Shown here: one piece after another, positions 45,335-58,030 of the stretch
Layout: every line of letters begins with the position of its first letter
Position numbering within the stretch: the stretch's first letter is position 1
Assembly (NCBI RefSeq): GCF_901000735.1
Contig: NC_081548.1
Coordinates: 11,166,744-11,230,743, forward strand
Direction of reading: 5' to 3'
Source of the DNA: Corylus avellana
Taxonomy: Eukaryota > Streptophyta > Magnoliopsida > Fagales > Betulaceae
DNA length: 64,000 nucleotides
Notes under the pieces: generated by a model
Told to the model about the DNA's origin: nothing
The model's database searches: none
Seen by the model: only the letters and a program-made list of their open reading frames with translations
Made by a program: the position numbers and the translations under genes

Positions 45335-48300
45335 ATGGCGACGCCTTCCTTGGACGAGGAAACAACTAAAAAAGTGCTCCGACAGGTCGAACATTAGAGA
45401 TTTTTTCTTTAGGTTTCGCTTTCTTTCTTTCAGTTGTAATCGGTTTTACAGATCTTTTTTAATATTAATGTTGTCGGTAATTCTGGTTGCAGGTTGAGTT
45501 CTACTTCAGCGACAGCAATCTTCCAAGGGATACTTTTCTCAAGAAAACCATCAGCGAAAGCGAACATGGAAGTATCCTTTGCGCTTCAATAATTTTATTG
45601 CTTTTCTCTCTAAACCATCCCTCTGTTTGTGTGCGTATATATATATGTGTGTGTGTGTAGATTCTTTGTGGGGAAAGTTTTCCGAGAAAATAACATGTTT
45701 TGGTGTAAATACATGTTTCTATTCCCCTTCAAAGGAATTTGAAGAATCGCTATTTAAGTATGAATGAAGTATTAATCTAAAAAGTTCTTTTTTATTATTT
45801 TCTTTTTCTTTTCGCTTGACTATATTCCAGGAAATATTTTCATGGAGTTTAACGGATATTTGGTTTTGAGGCTCAGTTTTCTCACTTTTTTTTCTCTATC
45901 TTTCCTTAGATTTGGGGTTTTGGTTTATGGTTTAATTTTAGTTGAATATTGTTTCACTGCATCCCCTTTTGTTGAACTTGACTGTGAGTATAGTGGTGGA
46001 TTTGGCTTTGATATGTTCTTTTACTCGGATGAGAGGTCATCTGAACTTGGAGAACGTGAAGCCTGATGATGTCCCAGAAGATACAGTCAAGGCCGTTGCC
46101 GAAACTTTGAAAAAATCTACTTCTCTAAAAGTTTCCGAAGATGGTGAGTTTTGGGCTCTCGCTATTCCTATGTGCTCTAATGCATTCGCATTGCCCTTGT
46201 ATACATCATATTTTTCATTATTTGCAATATTGTCCCCGTATTGGAATGTGAGAAAAGTAAAAAACGCTGAATAAAGTATAGTAGAGTTTTCTGCCGTAGA
46301 TGAATCAGGTTTCTAACTGTTCCAGGAGCTGGAAGGACATTTTAGTTCTCTTTCTATTTTGGGTGAATTTCCCTGGGTAAACCTGACTATGATGGGCAAA
46401 TACCATTAGAAAAATTTTCTTTTCCTTTTTGTTTATGTTCTGTTTTTGGATGAGATAGTGTAGGAAAAATCTATTTAATTTCATGTCTATATTATTTGAG
46501 GCCTGAGAACATTGAAACCTACGTTTAAATTATGCTTGATTCAGCTATTTCACTTAGTTGTCCCTGAAATTATAAAGAGTCGGGAATTTGTTATCACAAT
46601 TCAATATTGTGAATCAATTAAAGGATCAAACTTAATTGATGTTATTATTATTATTATTATTTTTTTATCTATCTGACTTCTAGGTGCATCAGTGGTTAAG
46701 TAAATGAATGTAACTTACCTCTGCATTGGTTATGTTGAGGATGCATATTTCATGCTTTTCTTTTATTTGGTTTTTGCATTTCAGGGAAAAAGGTTGGTAG
46801 GACAACTGAACTCCCAAAGCCGGAAGATGTAATAGAGCAGTTAGACATAAGAACAATAGCTGCATCACCACTTGGGTATGATGTGACTCAAGAAGATTTG
46901 GAGAATTTCTTTGGTCAATTTTCCAAGGTATTGATTACCCCATTTCATTGTATTTTAGTAAGAAACTTAGGTTGTAGCGTGGTATCTTGGCATCAATACT
47001 CTGAGGCATGCTTGTTCTGTTGTTCTTTTAGCTGTCACGAGAATGTATTTACTCTGTTTTGCTGATCCTCTGCCTTCTGAATTAATTAATTATACTGACT
47101 ATTGTATTGAATTCAGTTTGCTGGAATCACTTTCTTTTACCCTGCTTGGGTTAATTATTGACATTATTTTATAAGCAGATTAACTAAATTCCATTGAGAT
47201 TCAAAAGTGCTTCATTTTATTTTCACAGCGATTAAGTTGACAATTTCGATGAGATTTGATTGGTATAGGCTGCTCTTTATGGTTAGTTAAATTGAACAGT
47301 GTGATTGGAGACCTAGGTTGGAGGAGGTTAGGATTTCAAAACATTGAGCCTTAGTGAGTGTTGCCTTCTGCCTTCGGTATGTGATTAAGTGAAAATTGCT
47401 ATATTCTCCTCTCTCGCCTATAACTTTGGTGAGAACCAACCAGGGGCAAGCATATGAAAGCTTCTTTTCAGAGGGAAATTATGAAGAAAAAAAAGCTTCT
47501 TTTTAGAGGGAGATCCCATATTTCTTTAAAAAACGCTTCTTCCTGAACTTCTTGTGAAAATGGAAGCAAGGTCATTGCTGTCATTTATAGGCAAAATCAT
47601 CCACTTCCCTATGATAATTAGACATCCAGTTAACATAAGAGCCCTAGAAAGTGGGAGATTTCCTATTTCTTTTAGAAACGCTTCTCCCTAAACTTCTTGT
47701 GGAACTGGAAGCAAAGTCATTGCTGTCATTTATAGGCGAAACATCCACTTCCCTATGATAATTAGACATCCAGTTAACATATGATCCCTAGAAAGTGGTG
47801 AAGTATCTGATACTGTCATTAGATTTTCTCGAAAGGGCACATATACAGGTTTGGATGAGGGAGACACATCTCATGATCAAAAACAAGATTGAGCTCTCTA
47901 CATCTTTTAGACATCCACTTTCCTATGATAATTAGACATCCAGTTAACATAGAGCCCAAGAAAGTGGTGAAGTATCTGATAATGTCATAAGATTTTCTCA
48001 AAAGGGTACATGTACAGGTTTGGATGAGGGAGACATCTCGTGATCAGAAACAAAGTTGAGCTCTCTAAATATTTTATGGCAAACAAGCTGTGCTTATTTT
48101 AAAGCTGGTTTCAAATGCTAGTTCTTTGGAATTTTGTGCTAGTAAAAATCTAATAATTATGTTAATCTTTTACTAAAATTGTCTGTTGGCATTGGATCTT
48201 GTGCCTTAATATACTAAAAAGGTATCTGCTATCTTTAGTCATGCTTCTCTATATATACTTATGAAAAATGCTTCTCTATATGAGCTTTTTTAACTTGTTT

Positions 48301-51300
48301 CAGGTTAATAGTTTGAGACTGCCCCGTCATGTTGGGGACAAGAGGTTCTTTTGCGGTACTGCTTTGATTGAGTTTTCAACAGAGGAAGAAGCTGAAAAGG
48401 TTTTGAAGCAAAGCTTGGTTTATGGGGGTGTTACATTAGAACTAAAACCGAAGTAAGTTGTGCTTTCTATTAACTTTCTTATGGAAAATTTTGAAAAATG
48501 GGAAAAGTATTTAGTTTGAGTGCGTGTTGGTGGTAATATCTTAATTATTTTATCTTTGCTTGTGAATGAGTTCTATGAGGTTCTATTATGCGAATTTTAT
48601 AGGATTAAAAATTTCATGCATTGGTCTTTTTTTCTTTTCTTTTTTTTCTCTGTTCTTTCTAAAATTTATCTGTTTAATGGACAATAGTCCTATTGAAACA
48701 CTTAAAAAATTTCAGTGTTATAAAATGGTTTGTGTTCGTTTGTCACAGACAATTCTGAGAGCTATTGTCCCTATTGATGTTTATGTTCTTGATTCTCTTT
48801 ACCAAAAGAAGAAAACAACAAAAACAGTGCAATATCTCATGCAATTTAATTTGTTGCTTTTGTTCAGCTCTTAAAAAGACATTTATTATCAACTAATTGA
48901 GAAAAAAATCATGTTGCAAGATATTGGTATTTTTTATTAAAGATTTAATGATTCAATTTGGATTCTTTAATATTTATTTTAGACATTGTGATGCAGGCTG
49001 TGAGAATCTTGTTTTGTTTTATATTTAGTTATTATTATTTTTTTTGTTAATTTTAGGTCTGTAATCTTCAGATTTTTGGTCCATTGCGTTATATTATGGC
49101 TTTCTTATATTGTTGGTTCTTTTACTTAGAGGTTTCTAATGATTATGTAGTTTAGGTATGGTAGTCAGTCCATAAGAGTTCTAAGTCCTATTATAGCTTT
49201 AAATAAGGACGTGAAGCTTTCTATTCATTGGACAACAAGCTTTATGACAATTTTGCAGCAATTATGCTCTTGAGGTTTATATGATGTAATCCTATCCAAT
49301 GTATGATGCTTAGGTGCGATGTTTAAATTTATCCTTTTGTTCTTCCTTCCTTTCTCTTTATTTTCAAAAATTCATCCAATCTTCAAATACTACAATCTGA
49401 CCTGGATTTCCTTTAAACCCTAAAATCCCTACTTTAAAAAACTTAAACCATCATCTTGGAACCAAAACCATCCAAAAGCAGCCTGCAGGTACTCTGCGTA
49501 CTGCTTACGGTGCTATAAAAGCATCCTCTATGCTGCCATCCAATGTCATATGGGAACTTTTTGTCTATGCTTGTGCGGGAGCAGTATTTTTATCCTGGCA
49601 TGTGTATCCTAACAAAAGAAGTTTCCAATTTCAGGAAGGATTTTGACATAGATAGAGCAAGAGAGACAGAAGAATATGAGAAGTCTCATTCCGTCAGGGG
49701 TTCAAATCGTAAGAATAACTCAAATGCAGAACCAAAGTAAGTAGCTGATTGCACTATGTATTTACCAATTTATCTTTCCTATCCTAGGTGTTTGATAACC
49801 TAGTTAAATCCATTTTAATGATGCAGCTACCCAAAAGGTTTGATTATTGCATTTACATTAAAGAGCATGTCAGATGGAGGCTCCACAGAACAAAATGGTA
49901 CCAATGACACGGCCAATGATGATAAAATTGTTTGCAAAACAGGAGGAGGATTAGATTCCTCAAAAAATGAGACTAGAGTAACTGAAAAGATGGCTGAAAA
50001 AAATATTAATGAAGATGAAACCCCTGGAGAAAATATTGAAAATGATAGAAAGGAAAAGGTTGATCAGAATAATGGTTTGGAGGGTGAAGAAAAAGAAACT
50101 GAAGAAATAGAGAAGTCTTCTGAAGGTGCCACTGAAATGAGTGACGAGAAAGAAGAGAAACGAACTGCTGCTTCCTTCATGGATGACATGAATGTTGTTT
50201 TGCGTGAGGATCTGAAGGATGTCTTTCAAAAGTATGGTACAGTCAAGGTATGAACTCTTCCTATTTTTTGTAGTTAAGATTTAAAACACCAAATGAAATA
50301 GACTTGGATGAGAAATTATCTTTTTGCCTCATTCTTTTCATGTCATTTCTTTCAGAGCCCTCTTGTCTCACTTTTTTCCATCTCTATTTTGATTGTAAAA
50401 CGTGAACACTTATGCCAGCTCAAGTGGCCTGTGCTCTTGTTGGCAAATTTGCTTGGTCTTTCACCACTATTGTCCCAAATTAATTGGGACCATGCTTTCT
50501 ATTGCTTAATTCTGACCTTTCTATCTGTATGTGCTTTTTTTCCATGAAGTTCATTGATTTCAAGATTGGAGCACCTTCAGGATACATTCGGTTTGAAGAA
50601 CCTGAAGCAGCTCAGAAAGCTCGTGCTGCTGCAGTCCTCGCCGAACAAGAGGGTCTCCTTGTTAAGAGTTACATTGCCGTTCTGGAGCCAGTAACTGGTA
50701 GGCAGAAACTTTTTTCTTCATATTTTTTGAGGTTATATGGAAGTTCAGTATGGGAAATATACAGTTCATAAACTGAACTTTATTAACTTTCCTAGTTATC
50801 AACTTAGCAAGTTTAACCTGCTATGTCCAGCTGCTATTAAAGTTAGGATGGGAAATAATAGAGTTTATGAATTGAATGCCTCGGAGTGACATGCTTGGTG
50901 TTTGCTATTGATGTTGACATGTATACAATGAGAAAACATAGAAGCAGTTCGATTGAAGGTCTTCAATTAACTTAGCTGAATGTGGTTGATACTTGTATAG
51001 TGATGTCCATATTGTAGTTGCAGCTTCATAAATCATGATTTTCCTTGCAATGCTCAATATTTTAGCTACTATCCTTCCTTTTCTTGGGACTTGTCAGATT
51101 TATATATGGGAGATTTCCCTATGGGACAACTTATGAGAGTGAACAAGGCAATGCCTTCCTCTACTGTAAAGGCAACGTATATTCCTGACCTTTTTCAACG
51201 AGATGAAGCAACGTATTCTGAATTTTTATTGAATTTTGGCATCGATACAGTTACCGTGGGGTTTTGTTTGGGGGTTATTTAGATTGGTGTTTGCCACTAG

Positions 51301-51719
51301 TGACATTTATATTTTGTGATACATATTAATGCAATTAGACTTTTTTAACCTTGTTATGCATATTTTGAATGATACTTGGTTTGCCTTGTATGCTTTTCAG
51401 GTGAGGCTGAAAAGGAGTATTGGAGCTTCCTCCGTGGTAATCAAGATAAGTACCGGGAAAACAAGGGCAACCGAGGAAGGTTAGTTTGAGTATACATGTG
51501 GCCTATTTTCACACCATCAATCAGAACAAAAACTTTTTGACTGCATTTTTCCACTGTCACCTGCAAAGTCCCTATTTAATGTTTCTCCCATTTTGTCAAA
51601 TTGTACTTGCCCATTGTAGGGGAGGAAAATACAATAGAGGTGGGAAACATAATCGCTCTAGAGAAAATGATAGTGCAAGAGGTCGCCCAAACAAAGCTCA
51701 GAAAGTTGAAGCGGCATGA
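45335..51719 (+). CDS. LA1: La protein (LARP3 family), ten exons
   Basis: Exons are 45335-45385, 45493-45571, 45994-46143, 46785-46927, 48304-48452, 49635-49736, 49827-50247, 50550-50697, 51401-51479 and 51620-51719. Together they make 1422 bases, 473 residues plus TGA, all with GT-AG introns. Residues about 12-95 form the La motif (RQVEFYFSDSNLPRDTFLKK, LALICSFTRMRGHL). RRM1 is about 108-192, with RNP1-like FFCGTALIEF. Exon 7 encodes a long acidic Glu/Lys linker, then RRM2 (about 335-420, GAPSGYIRFEEPEAA). The tail is Gly/Arg-rich and basic (GGKYNRGGKHNRSREN). La binds UUU-OH ends of RNA polymerase III transcripts in the nucleus and aids their folding and stability. Arabidopsis LA1 (about 430 residues) has the same layout. 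Confidence 0.96.
47505..48075. repeat. Overlapping duplications in LA1 intron 4
   Basis: CATTGCTGTCATTTATAGGC with CCACTTCCCTATGATAATTA and GACATCCAGTTAACAT recur at about 47570-47640 and 47710-47780. The latter blocks recur again from 47909, now followed by GTGGTGAAGTATCTGATA and GGTTTGGATGAGGGAGACA, also duplicated. Two successive duplications of roughly 130-160 bases explain this. Confidence 0.85.
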
Positions 51720-52195
51720 GTGTTCTAAATCAGTAATGGGATAATTTTTTCAGGACACCTTCAGACTTTTTGGCGAAATACTGCTTCCTTCTTGATCTCC
51801 TGGTGTTTGTCATCAGCTATATAAGTTATGTTCTTCATAAAATATATAATGTCTTTGCTCCCTTTCTATGTAACTCTAATTTAACCAAGTTACCTCTTTT
51901 CTAAGCTTTCCCTCTTGATTCTGTAATTGCAAACGAATAACGAATTTACTTCACAAATTTTGGTAGTTTGGTTTTATTTGTTATCATTCTTTCAAGTTTT
52001 TAGTTGGTGGCACTTGCAAAAAAAGAAAAGACCAGTTGAATACCAGAAATCTGATGATGCATGTTTGTTAGAGGGTTCTGTGACATGCATCCTTTTCAGG
52101 AGATGTTCTCTCTTAGTCTATAGGAAGGCTCCTTCCAACCATTTTGCTTCTTTTGAATTTTGAGATTTCTAACTTGCTCTTTTTTTATCTTTTTT
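51720..52195 (+). other. LA1 3' untranslated region and flank
   Basis: Noncoding sequence after the La stop. ATAAAATATATAATG near 51837 and AATAACGAATTT near 51936 are AT-rich and could contain polyadenylation signals. The exact end is not determinable. Confidence 0.4.
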
Positions 52196-52204
52196 TATCT
52201 TATT

Positions 52205-52415
52205 TTATAATAAGAATAATGCAATTCACACATTCTTTAACTCCTACTTTCACTCACCTTTAGGTACTCTTACTAACCGTTGAATGTAAAGGTACTCTTA
52301 CTAACCGTTGGATCAAAATTCAATAATTATTTATCTCAAATTCATATGATTAGAGTCGGTGTATGAGAGTGAAAATGAGAGTGTGTGTAGCATTACACTT
52401 TATATAATAGGGCCT
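52205..52415. mobile_element. Foldback MITE
   Basis: The left arm AATGCAATTCACACATTC with CTTTCACTCA returns inverted as AATGCTACACACACTC with TTTTCACTCTCA on the minus strand. Inside, GGTACTCTTACTAACCGTTG is duplicated (52262 and 52291). The target duplication is unclear. Confidence 0.6.
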
Positions 52416-53089
52416 CACAGTTGGATCCAAGTATATCCAAGGATTGTTGAATCCCGGGACTTGATAAGATAGATGGTTAATGGGATCTAGAAATTTATTG
52501 CTAAAGCACCTAAGAAAATATATGTTTTTCTCAGTAAGCATTAACAATATCTAGGGAAATTTTATTGAAAAAGCACCCCTTTTTTTACGTGTTATTCATA
52601 AAAATATGCTTTTAACATATTAAGAGATATAGGACAATTTTATAAATTGATTTAGAGGAAAACTGTAAATTTATTATATGAACCGCCCTTTTTTTTTTGA
52701 GGATTGGGTTATTTTTTGACTTATTTTAGAATTTACTACTATTTGGTTGGATTTTTTGCAATATAATTTTCATTTGGGTCTATTGTAGGGAAGCGAGCCC
52801 ACCCATTTTAAGGTGTTTTGAGTCATGTAACCCTTTCCCAAAGTTGCTTATATATATATATATATATCATGGAAAGTTCATACAAGATATAGAAAGATGA
52901 AAACTCCAACTGTTGTTATGTTAAAGAAAGATCCCCTTCAATGGACTGCAGCTGAAAGAAAGGCCTTCAAATATGTATATTTTTAAATGGCATTTTTAAA
53001 ATTGGTATAGGATCAATATTGATGTAAGAAGGGGGACCTATCAATCCATTTTTATATGAAGTTTGAAGTGAAGAAATGGAGGCCAACAA
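52416..53089. other. Intergenic, nothing recognised
   Basis: AT-rich sequence with a TA run at 52851-52866. No gene or clear repeat is seen. It may include the decayed left part of the copia element. Confidence 0.4.
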
Positions 53090-54677
53090 TTCAAGATAAA
53101 GAAAGACCTATCAACAAAGCTTTATCCCAATTTACCAAAACATGGATAGCTAAATATATTTCTATTGTGCAAGGGTAAGGTTTTATTTGGTAGCAGACGT
53201 GCCTACGATTAGTCTCAGCACATACTTCACATTTATTTGTATTATTTTCACTTAGTGAATTAATAATTCCGATTTCTTTCATTTTCTTAATGTACCTAAG
53301 ATTTACATGTACAAGTCTACCATGTCAAATATTAATAGAATCAACCAAGTAAGTACAAGAAGATGAATTTTCATTAATAGTAGTAGCAACATTTTATACA
53401 AAAAGATCTTGATCTTCATATCCTTTACCAAAAAACACATCATGCTTAGTTAAGATAACAATACCACCATCAAATAAAACCTTAATTAAGTCCTGCCTTA
53501 CCAAGCAAGTGTACTGAAACAAGATTGTGTCGGAAATGAGGAACATATAGAACATCGAAAAGTGAAAGGGTTTTACCCAAAGTTAGCTTTAAGAGAGATT
53601 TCCCTTTGCCTACCACTGGAACAGATCTATTCTCTCCAACAATTACCCACTCTGTGTTTTTCTTTATTGGTGTGTAAGCGGATAAGTCTTCTTTATTTCT
53701 ACAAATGTACCTAGTAGACTGGGAATCAATCACCCATCCTTTTACTTTCGTAGTCATGTGAGTTTCGGATACAACCACTGCAATGATCTCTTCTACTTCC
53801 ATCACATTTGCCTTGTTTTTTGATATTGATCATTTATAGTTGTTGGTACTCCTTTAATTACATACCGCTGCATAATGACCTACTTTGCCACAAGCAAAAC
53901 AATTGACCATTTTCTTTTATATCGGAGAATGAGATGTGTTGAATCTTTTCTTATTATTCCAAAGTTTTCCTTTGGGCTTATGGTCAAATTCCTTGTAGTA
54001 CTGTGGAAGCCTACTAGATTTCTCTTCTACTAAATTAGTTTTGGAAATAATTTCCTTAGCTTTGTTAACCTTTTCCAAAGACCTATTCCTTTCTTCTAAT
54101 TTAATATGCACTATGGTATGTCAAAGACTCATGAAAGTCTTCTTTTGTTTGAAATTGAGTTTATATTCCTTCCAAGAGTCGGGTAATTTTTCAACAAGAC
54201 ACTAGGTCGTAGAACTTTCGGGTAGACCATCACCCTCTTTGGCTAATTTGGCCATTATGTTATGAAACTCATGAATTTGAGAAGTAATACTCTTCTCATT
54301 GGTCATTTGAAAATGTAAGAAATTGCTTGTCGCAAATTTCCTAGTGCCCTCAATCACATATCTACCAACTAATTCATCCCATAAATCTCTAACAATAGTA
54401 AAATTGTAATAAACATCAAGCAATTCATTAGATAAAGAATTCAATATAGTATTGACACATAACTTATTAGCCATCTCCCAATTTCTTAATTCTTTAGATT
54501 GTTCTTTAATTCCTCATCCGATCTAGGCTCGGTTAGAGCACTAGAAATTTTTGTAAAATCTAAAACTGCAAGAACCTTTTGTTGCCAACATTTAAAATTA
54601 TTTCCATCAAAAGGTTCAATTTTTGTAGCATCTGGAAAAACTTTAGCAACAACAAGAATTTGTGCATCCATAATCAA
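53090..54677 (-). pseudogene. Truncated Ty1/copia gag-protease
   Basis: The minus strand starts MDAQILVVAKVFPDATKIEPFDGNN-like at about 54671. It continues as copia gag (IVRDLWDELVGRYV, QMTNEKSITSQIHEF in 54202-54474) with a perfect CX2CX4HX4C knuckle (CFACGKVGHYAAVC, 53860-53901). The protease active site reads VIDSQST where DSGAS is expected, and is followed by FDVLYVPHFRHNLVSV. The gag-pre-integrase segment ends near 53090. Stops and frameshifts occur throughout. Integrase, RT and RNase H are absent. Confidence 0.85.
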
Positions 54678-54689
54678 CCTTTAAGATTG

Positions 54690-55700
54690 TTGTAAAATTA
54701 AATGGATGGTGCAAAAAATTTTATTGATGCTAAATAATATTAATTTGAACAATTAACAATAAGATAAATAGAATACAATAAATAAAAAATAAAGCAAGGA
54801 AAAATATTACAAAGCTATAGAATCACGTAAGAGTATTGTCTTTAAAAGTTGATTTTGTGTCTCCCGGAGTGTATAACTCAGTGCGATCAGATCTTTTAAC
54901 ACGCAACTTCCCAATATTAGACTTTAGCATCTACTTTTGTTATGGACACACTTTCAAATAACAAATATCAAATGAATAACCCTTTGATCAAAGAAGATGA
55001 GAGACAAGAAGCCACATCTAAAGAAAGGAACAAGTTAATGGCTGATTTTTTTTTTTTTTTTCACACGGTGTACGTACTTTTCTTTTAGCAAAAGAAGTGA
55101 TTTCAAGATGCTCCTTGGTAAGCTCAATTTATAGGGAAATGAAATGATGAGTTTTACAAAATATAAATGACCAACGGTAAGAGCATTAAAACAAAACCAA
55201 TGCCAAAGGGTCAATAACGTAAAATTTTTGTTGTTAAAATCTCATGCTTTATGACAAATCATAACAAACCAGATTTTATGACCAAACAGTCAAAATCCTT
55301 TAAGAAGAAAATATGTTAAAGATCAACGGCCATAAAATATTTTCCTTCTTCTTTCATTCTCATAAAACTCATGAATGTATTGTGAAACAGTAAAGAAAAA
55401 AATATATATCAATGAAAAAATAATAACCAATGTTTATAACATCACAACAATCTATGGTGGTGCAAGGCTATCTTGGCACGAGACACAACCACACCAAAAA
55501 GCTAGAAGAGTGGCTGAATGGGTTCCAAGAGAGGAGAAGAGAAAAGCTTCATGAAAAATGAAAGAAAACTAAAGCAACTAAATGCAAAAGACATGCTGTT
55601 GCAATTCTGAAAGAATGAGAAGGCCAGCATGCTTATTTATAGCAATAAGTCAACGCCAAGCCACAAGGGTGTAACTGGCTAGATTGGGATCCTTAGCAAT
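54690..55700 (-). other. Probable copia leader and decayed 5' LTR
   Basis: It lies directly upstream of the copia gag start. It contains a TATA-like CTATAAATAAGC on the minus strand near 55635 and another possible one near 55130. No matching second LTR or primer site was found, so the LTR assignment is inference from position. Confidence 0.35.
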
Positions 55701-55704
55701 AGCT

Positions 55705-56222
55705 GGGGAATTGTCCATCAAAAATGGCTAAAATTCTAGCCATTGAATTTCATCCAATGGTCTATAGTTTGTCACATGTCCCTTTAATTAAAAAATACTA
55801 AAATATTATTTAAGTTTTAAAAAGAAAATATAAAACAAAATAATAAAAAATAAAAAATTATAAAAAAAGTATGGGGTGACTTTTTTTTTTTTTTTTGTGG
55901 TTTGGCCCTAGGGCACCCCTAAGGACCGGTTGGGGGTGGTCGGAGCCACCCCCATGGCCTTAGGGGGGTGGCCAAACCACCCCCTGGGGCCCTAGGAGGT
56001 GGCTTGGGCCACCCCCAAGTCTCAAATGGGGTGGCCGGTGACCCTAGGGGTGGCCGGCCACCCCATACTTTTTTTTTTTTTTATAATTATTTTGTTTTAT
56101 ATTTTCTTTTTAAAACTTAAATATTATTTTAGTACTTTTTTTAATTAAATGGGCATGTGGCAGTGTAGAGAAAATTGGATGAAATTCAATGGCTAAGATT
56201 TCAGCCATTTTTTATCCCGATC
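55705..56222. mobile_element. Large foldback element with GC-rich core
   Basis: Arms of more than 150 bases are inverted copies: AGCCATTGAATTTCATCCAA, TTTAATTAAAAAA, TATTTAAGTTTTAAAAAG and AGTATGGGGTG occur in the left arm and again on the minus strand of the right arm. The core (about 55900-56060) is GC-rich with CCACCCCC/GGGGGTGG blocks, including GGGGTGGCCGG. No ORF and no clear target duplication were found. Confidence 0.85.
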
Positions 56223-58030
56223 AGTAACCAGCCATGCAAGGGTAGGTTAGGGTTTTTGTAAAATTAAGCCAAAAAGTCTTCTTTCCATTTATGGATTTGG
56301 TAAAAATATCACACTAACACATGATGACATGAAAACTCATTTATTTACTAGAATCGAAAGGCTTATTACACGAATTAGGATTATCTCTATTTTAAATGAA
56401 TTGGAGAATATTCAATTAGTTATATTGGATGAGTATTTTTGTCATCTCAACAAGTGAAAAGATAAATATACCCCTGAAATTGAGAATTTCTCAATTTGCA
56501 CAAGAGAAGATCATGTTCTTATTTGAACAAGAGATGATCATGTTCCCATTTTGCACATGGTGGCCCGATAGCTAGAAGACTTAAAACACCATGTTTTACG
56601 CTAAAATTGAGAATTTCTTCAAATTAAATTCTGACTTCACGGGACTAAAATATAACTTATTTATTTACTAAAATGGTTCAATATATGTCCAAAAACATAT
56701 TTTTCAATATCAAATTTATAAATAAATAAGTGAACAAAAAGTGTCATTTCGGCGGATGAATAGTAACTCGCCCGACAGAAATCGCATATTTTTGAAGAAA
56801 TGGATTTCTTTAAAATCTTACCATATGGTAGAGGATATCAAGACAAGCACTATGAGCTTTTATTTGAATCAATCGGATTTTGTTAGACCTAATTTTCAAT
56901 AGTTAAGTCCTAAGGTAGATAATCGTTTTTTACCTCGGAATTTTGTTTTGAAAGTTTCAGTAAAAAAAAAAAATTTTCAAAAAAAAAAAGTTCCATTAAT
57001 TTATAAAACAACTATATAATTCGAATGATAATATCTTTACAATATTATCATTGACTTTTAAAGATGAACCTAAGAGACATTAAATTCCCAGGTGTTACTC
57101 ACAAAAAAAATAAATAAATAATTCCCGGGTGTTACACTATTACTATATCTCTCATCCATATACATGGAAAATGATCCTTTCAAAATGACAATTTTACCCC
57201 TCTAAAAAAGACTAACTAGATACTATCCATTTCATTTGAAATTGAGACGATCTTATTCCATTCGACATAACAAACTTTCCATAATTTTTTTTTTTCATAT
57301 GTTTTTCCATTTAAATTGAACTCTAATTTGAATTACTTGTAATATTCATACGTAATCTTTGTAAAACCTAAAATTGATACTATATCTTCAATTCTTATAA
57401 TGACGGTCAAGACACGAATTTATAGGGCCATTGGTCCCCTAAAAACTTGCCACAGTTTTTTTATTGTTTTTTTTTTTTTAATTATTGTCTTTCCAAAACA
57501 TGTCAACTCAATCTATTCTTGCCCCGACTAAAATTCTACCACATAGCATCTCCAACAGAGTTGACAAATCCCCTATAAGAGTCAAATTTGACTGTTATCA
57601 TTATTATTATTATTATTATTTTCTCTCTATCTCTCCAACAGAATAACCAAATTGTATTTTTTTTTTTTTTTTTTGTTCTTGTAGAATAAAAAGTGAATAC
57701 AACATATTCATTGTTCACACTATAAACTTTTATTTATGTTTCTCTCTTTTTCTCCCTCTCTAGCGCTCTCTTCTTCCTCTACCTAAAAATCTGACCCATC
57801 CCCTCTCTCTTTCCCTTCACGACATATTTGTTCGTGAGCCACAACCATTAACAGTGTCTTGGAGCTACCTCTTAATTGAAGCCATCTCGAATTTCAAACC
57901 GTTCAGAGCTTGGAAGCATCAGTGGATTTCATCCCCAACACGATGATGCCTTAGGCTTTTGATGGCTGACGAGTAGACAAATTAGGAAAAAAAAATAATA
58001 ATTGAGTAGCTGAAATTTGAAGATCTCATC
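56223..58030. other. AT-rich intergenic sequence
   Basis: Nothing genic is recognised. Visible items are an ATT microsatellite (about 57599-57620), homopolymer runs, and two CTCCAACAGA boxes (about 57549 and 57631) that may flank a small MITE. Confidence 0.45.

Noticed and set aside
50484..50771. ORF beginning upstream of LA1 exon 8
   Set aside because: Only 50550-50697 is coding; the rest is intron read-through, as the splice sites and RRM2 similarity show.
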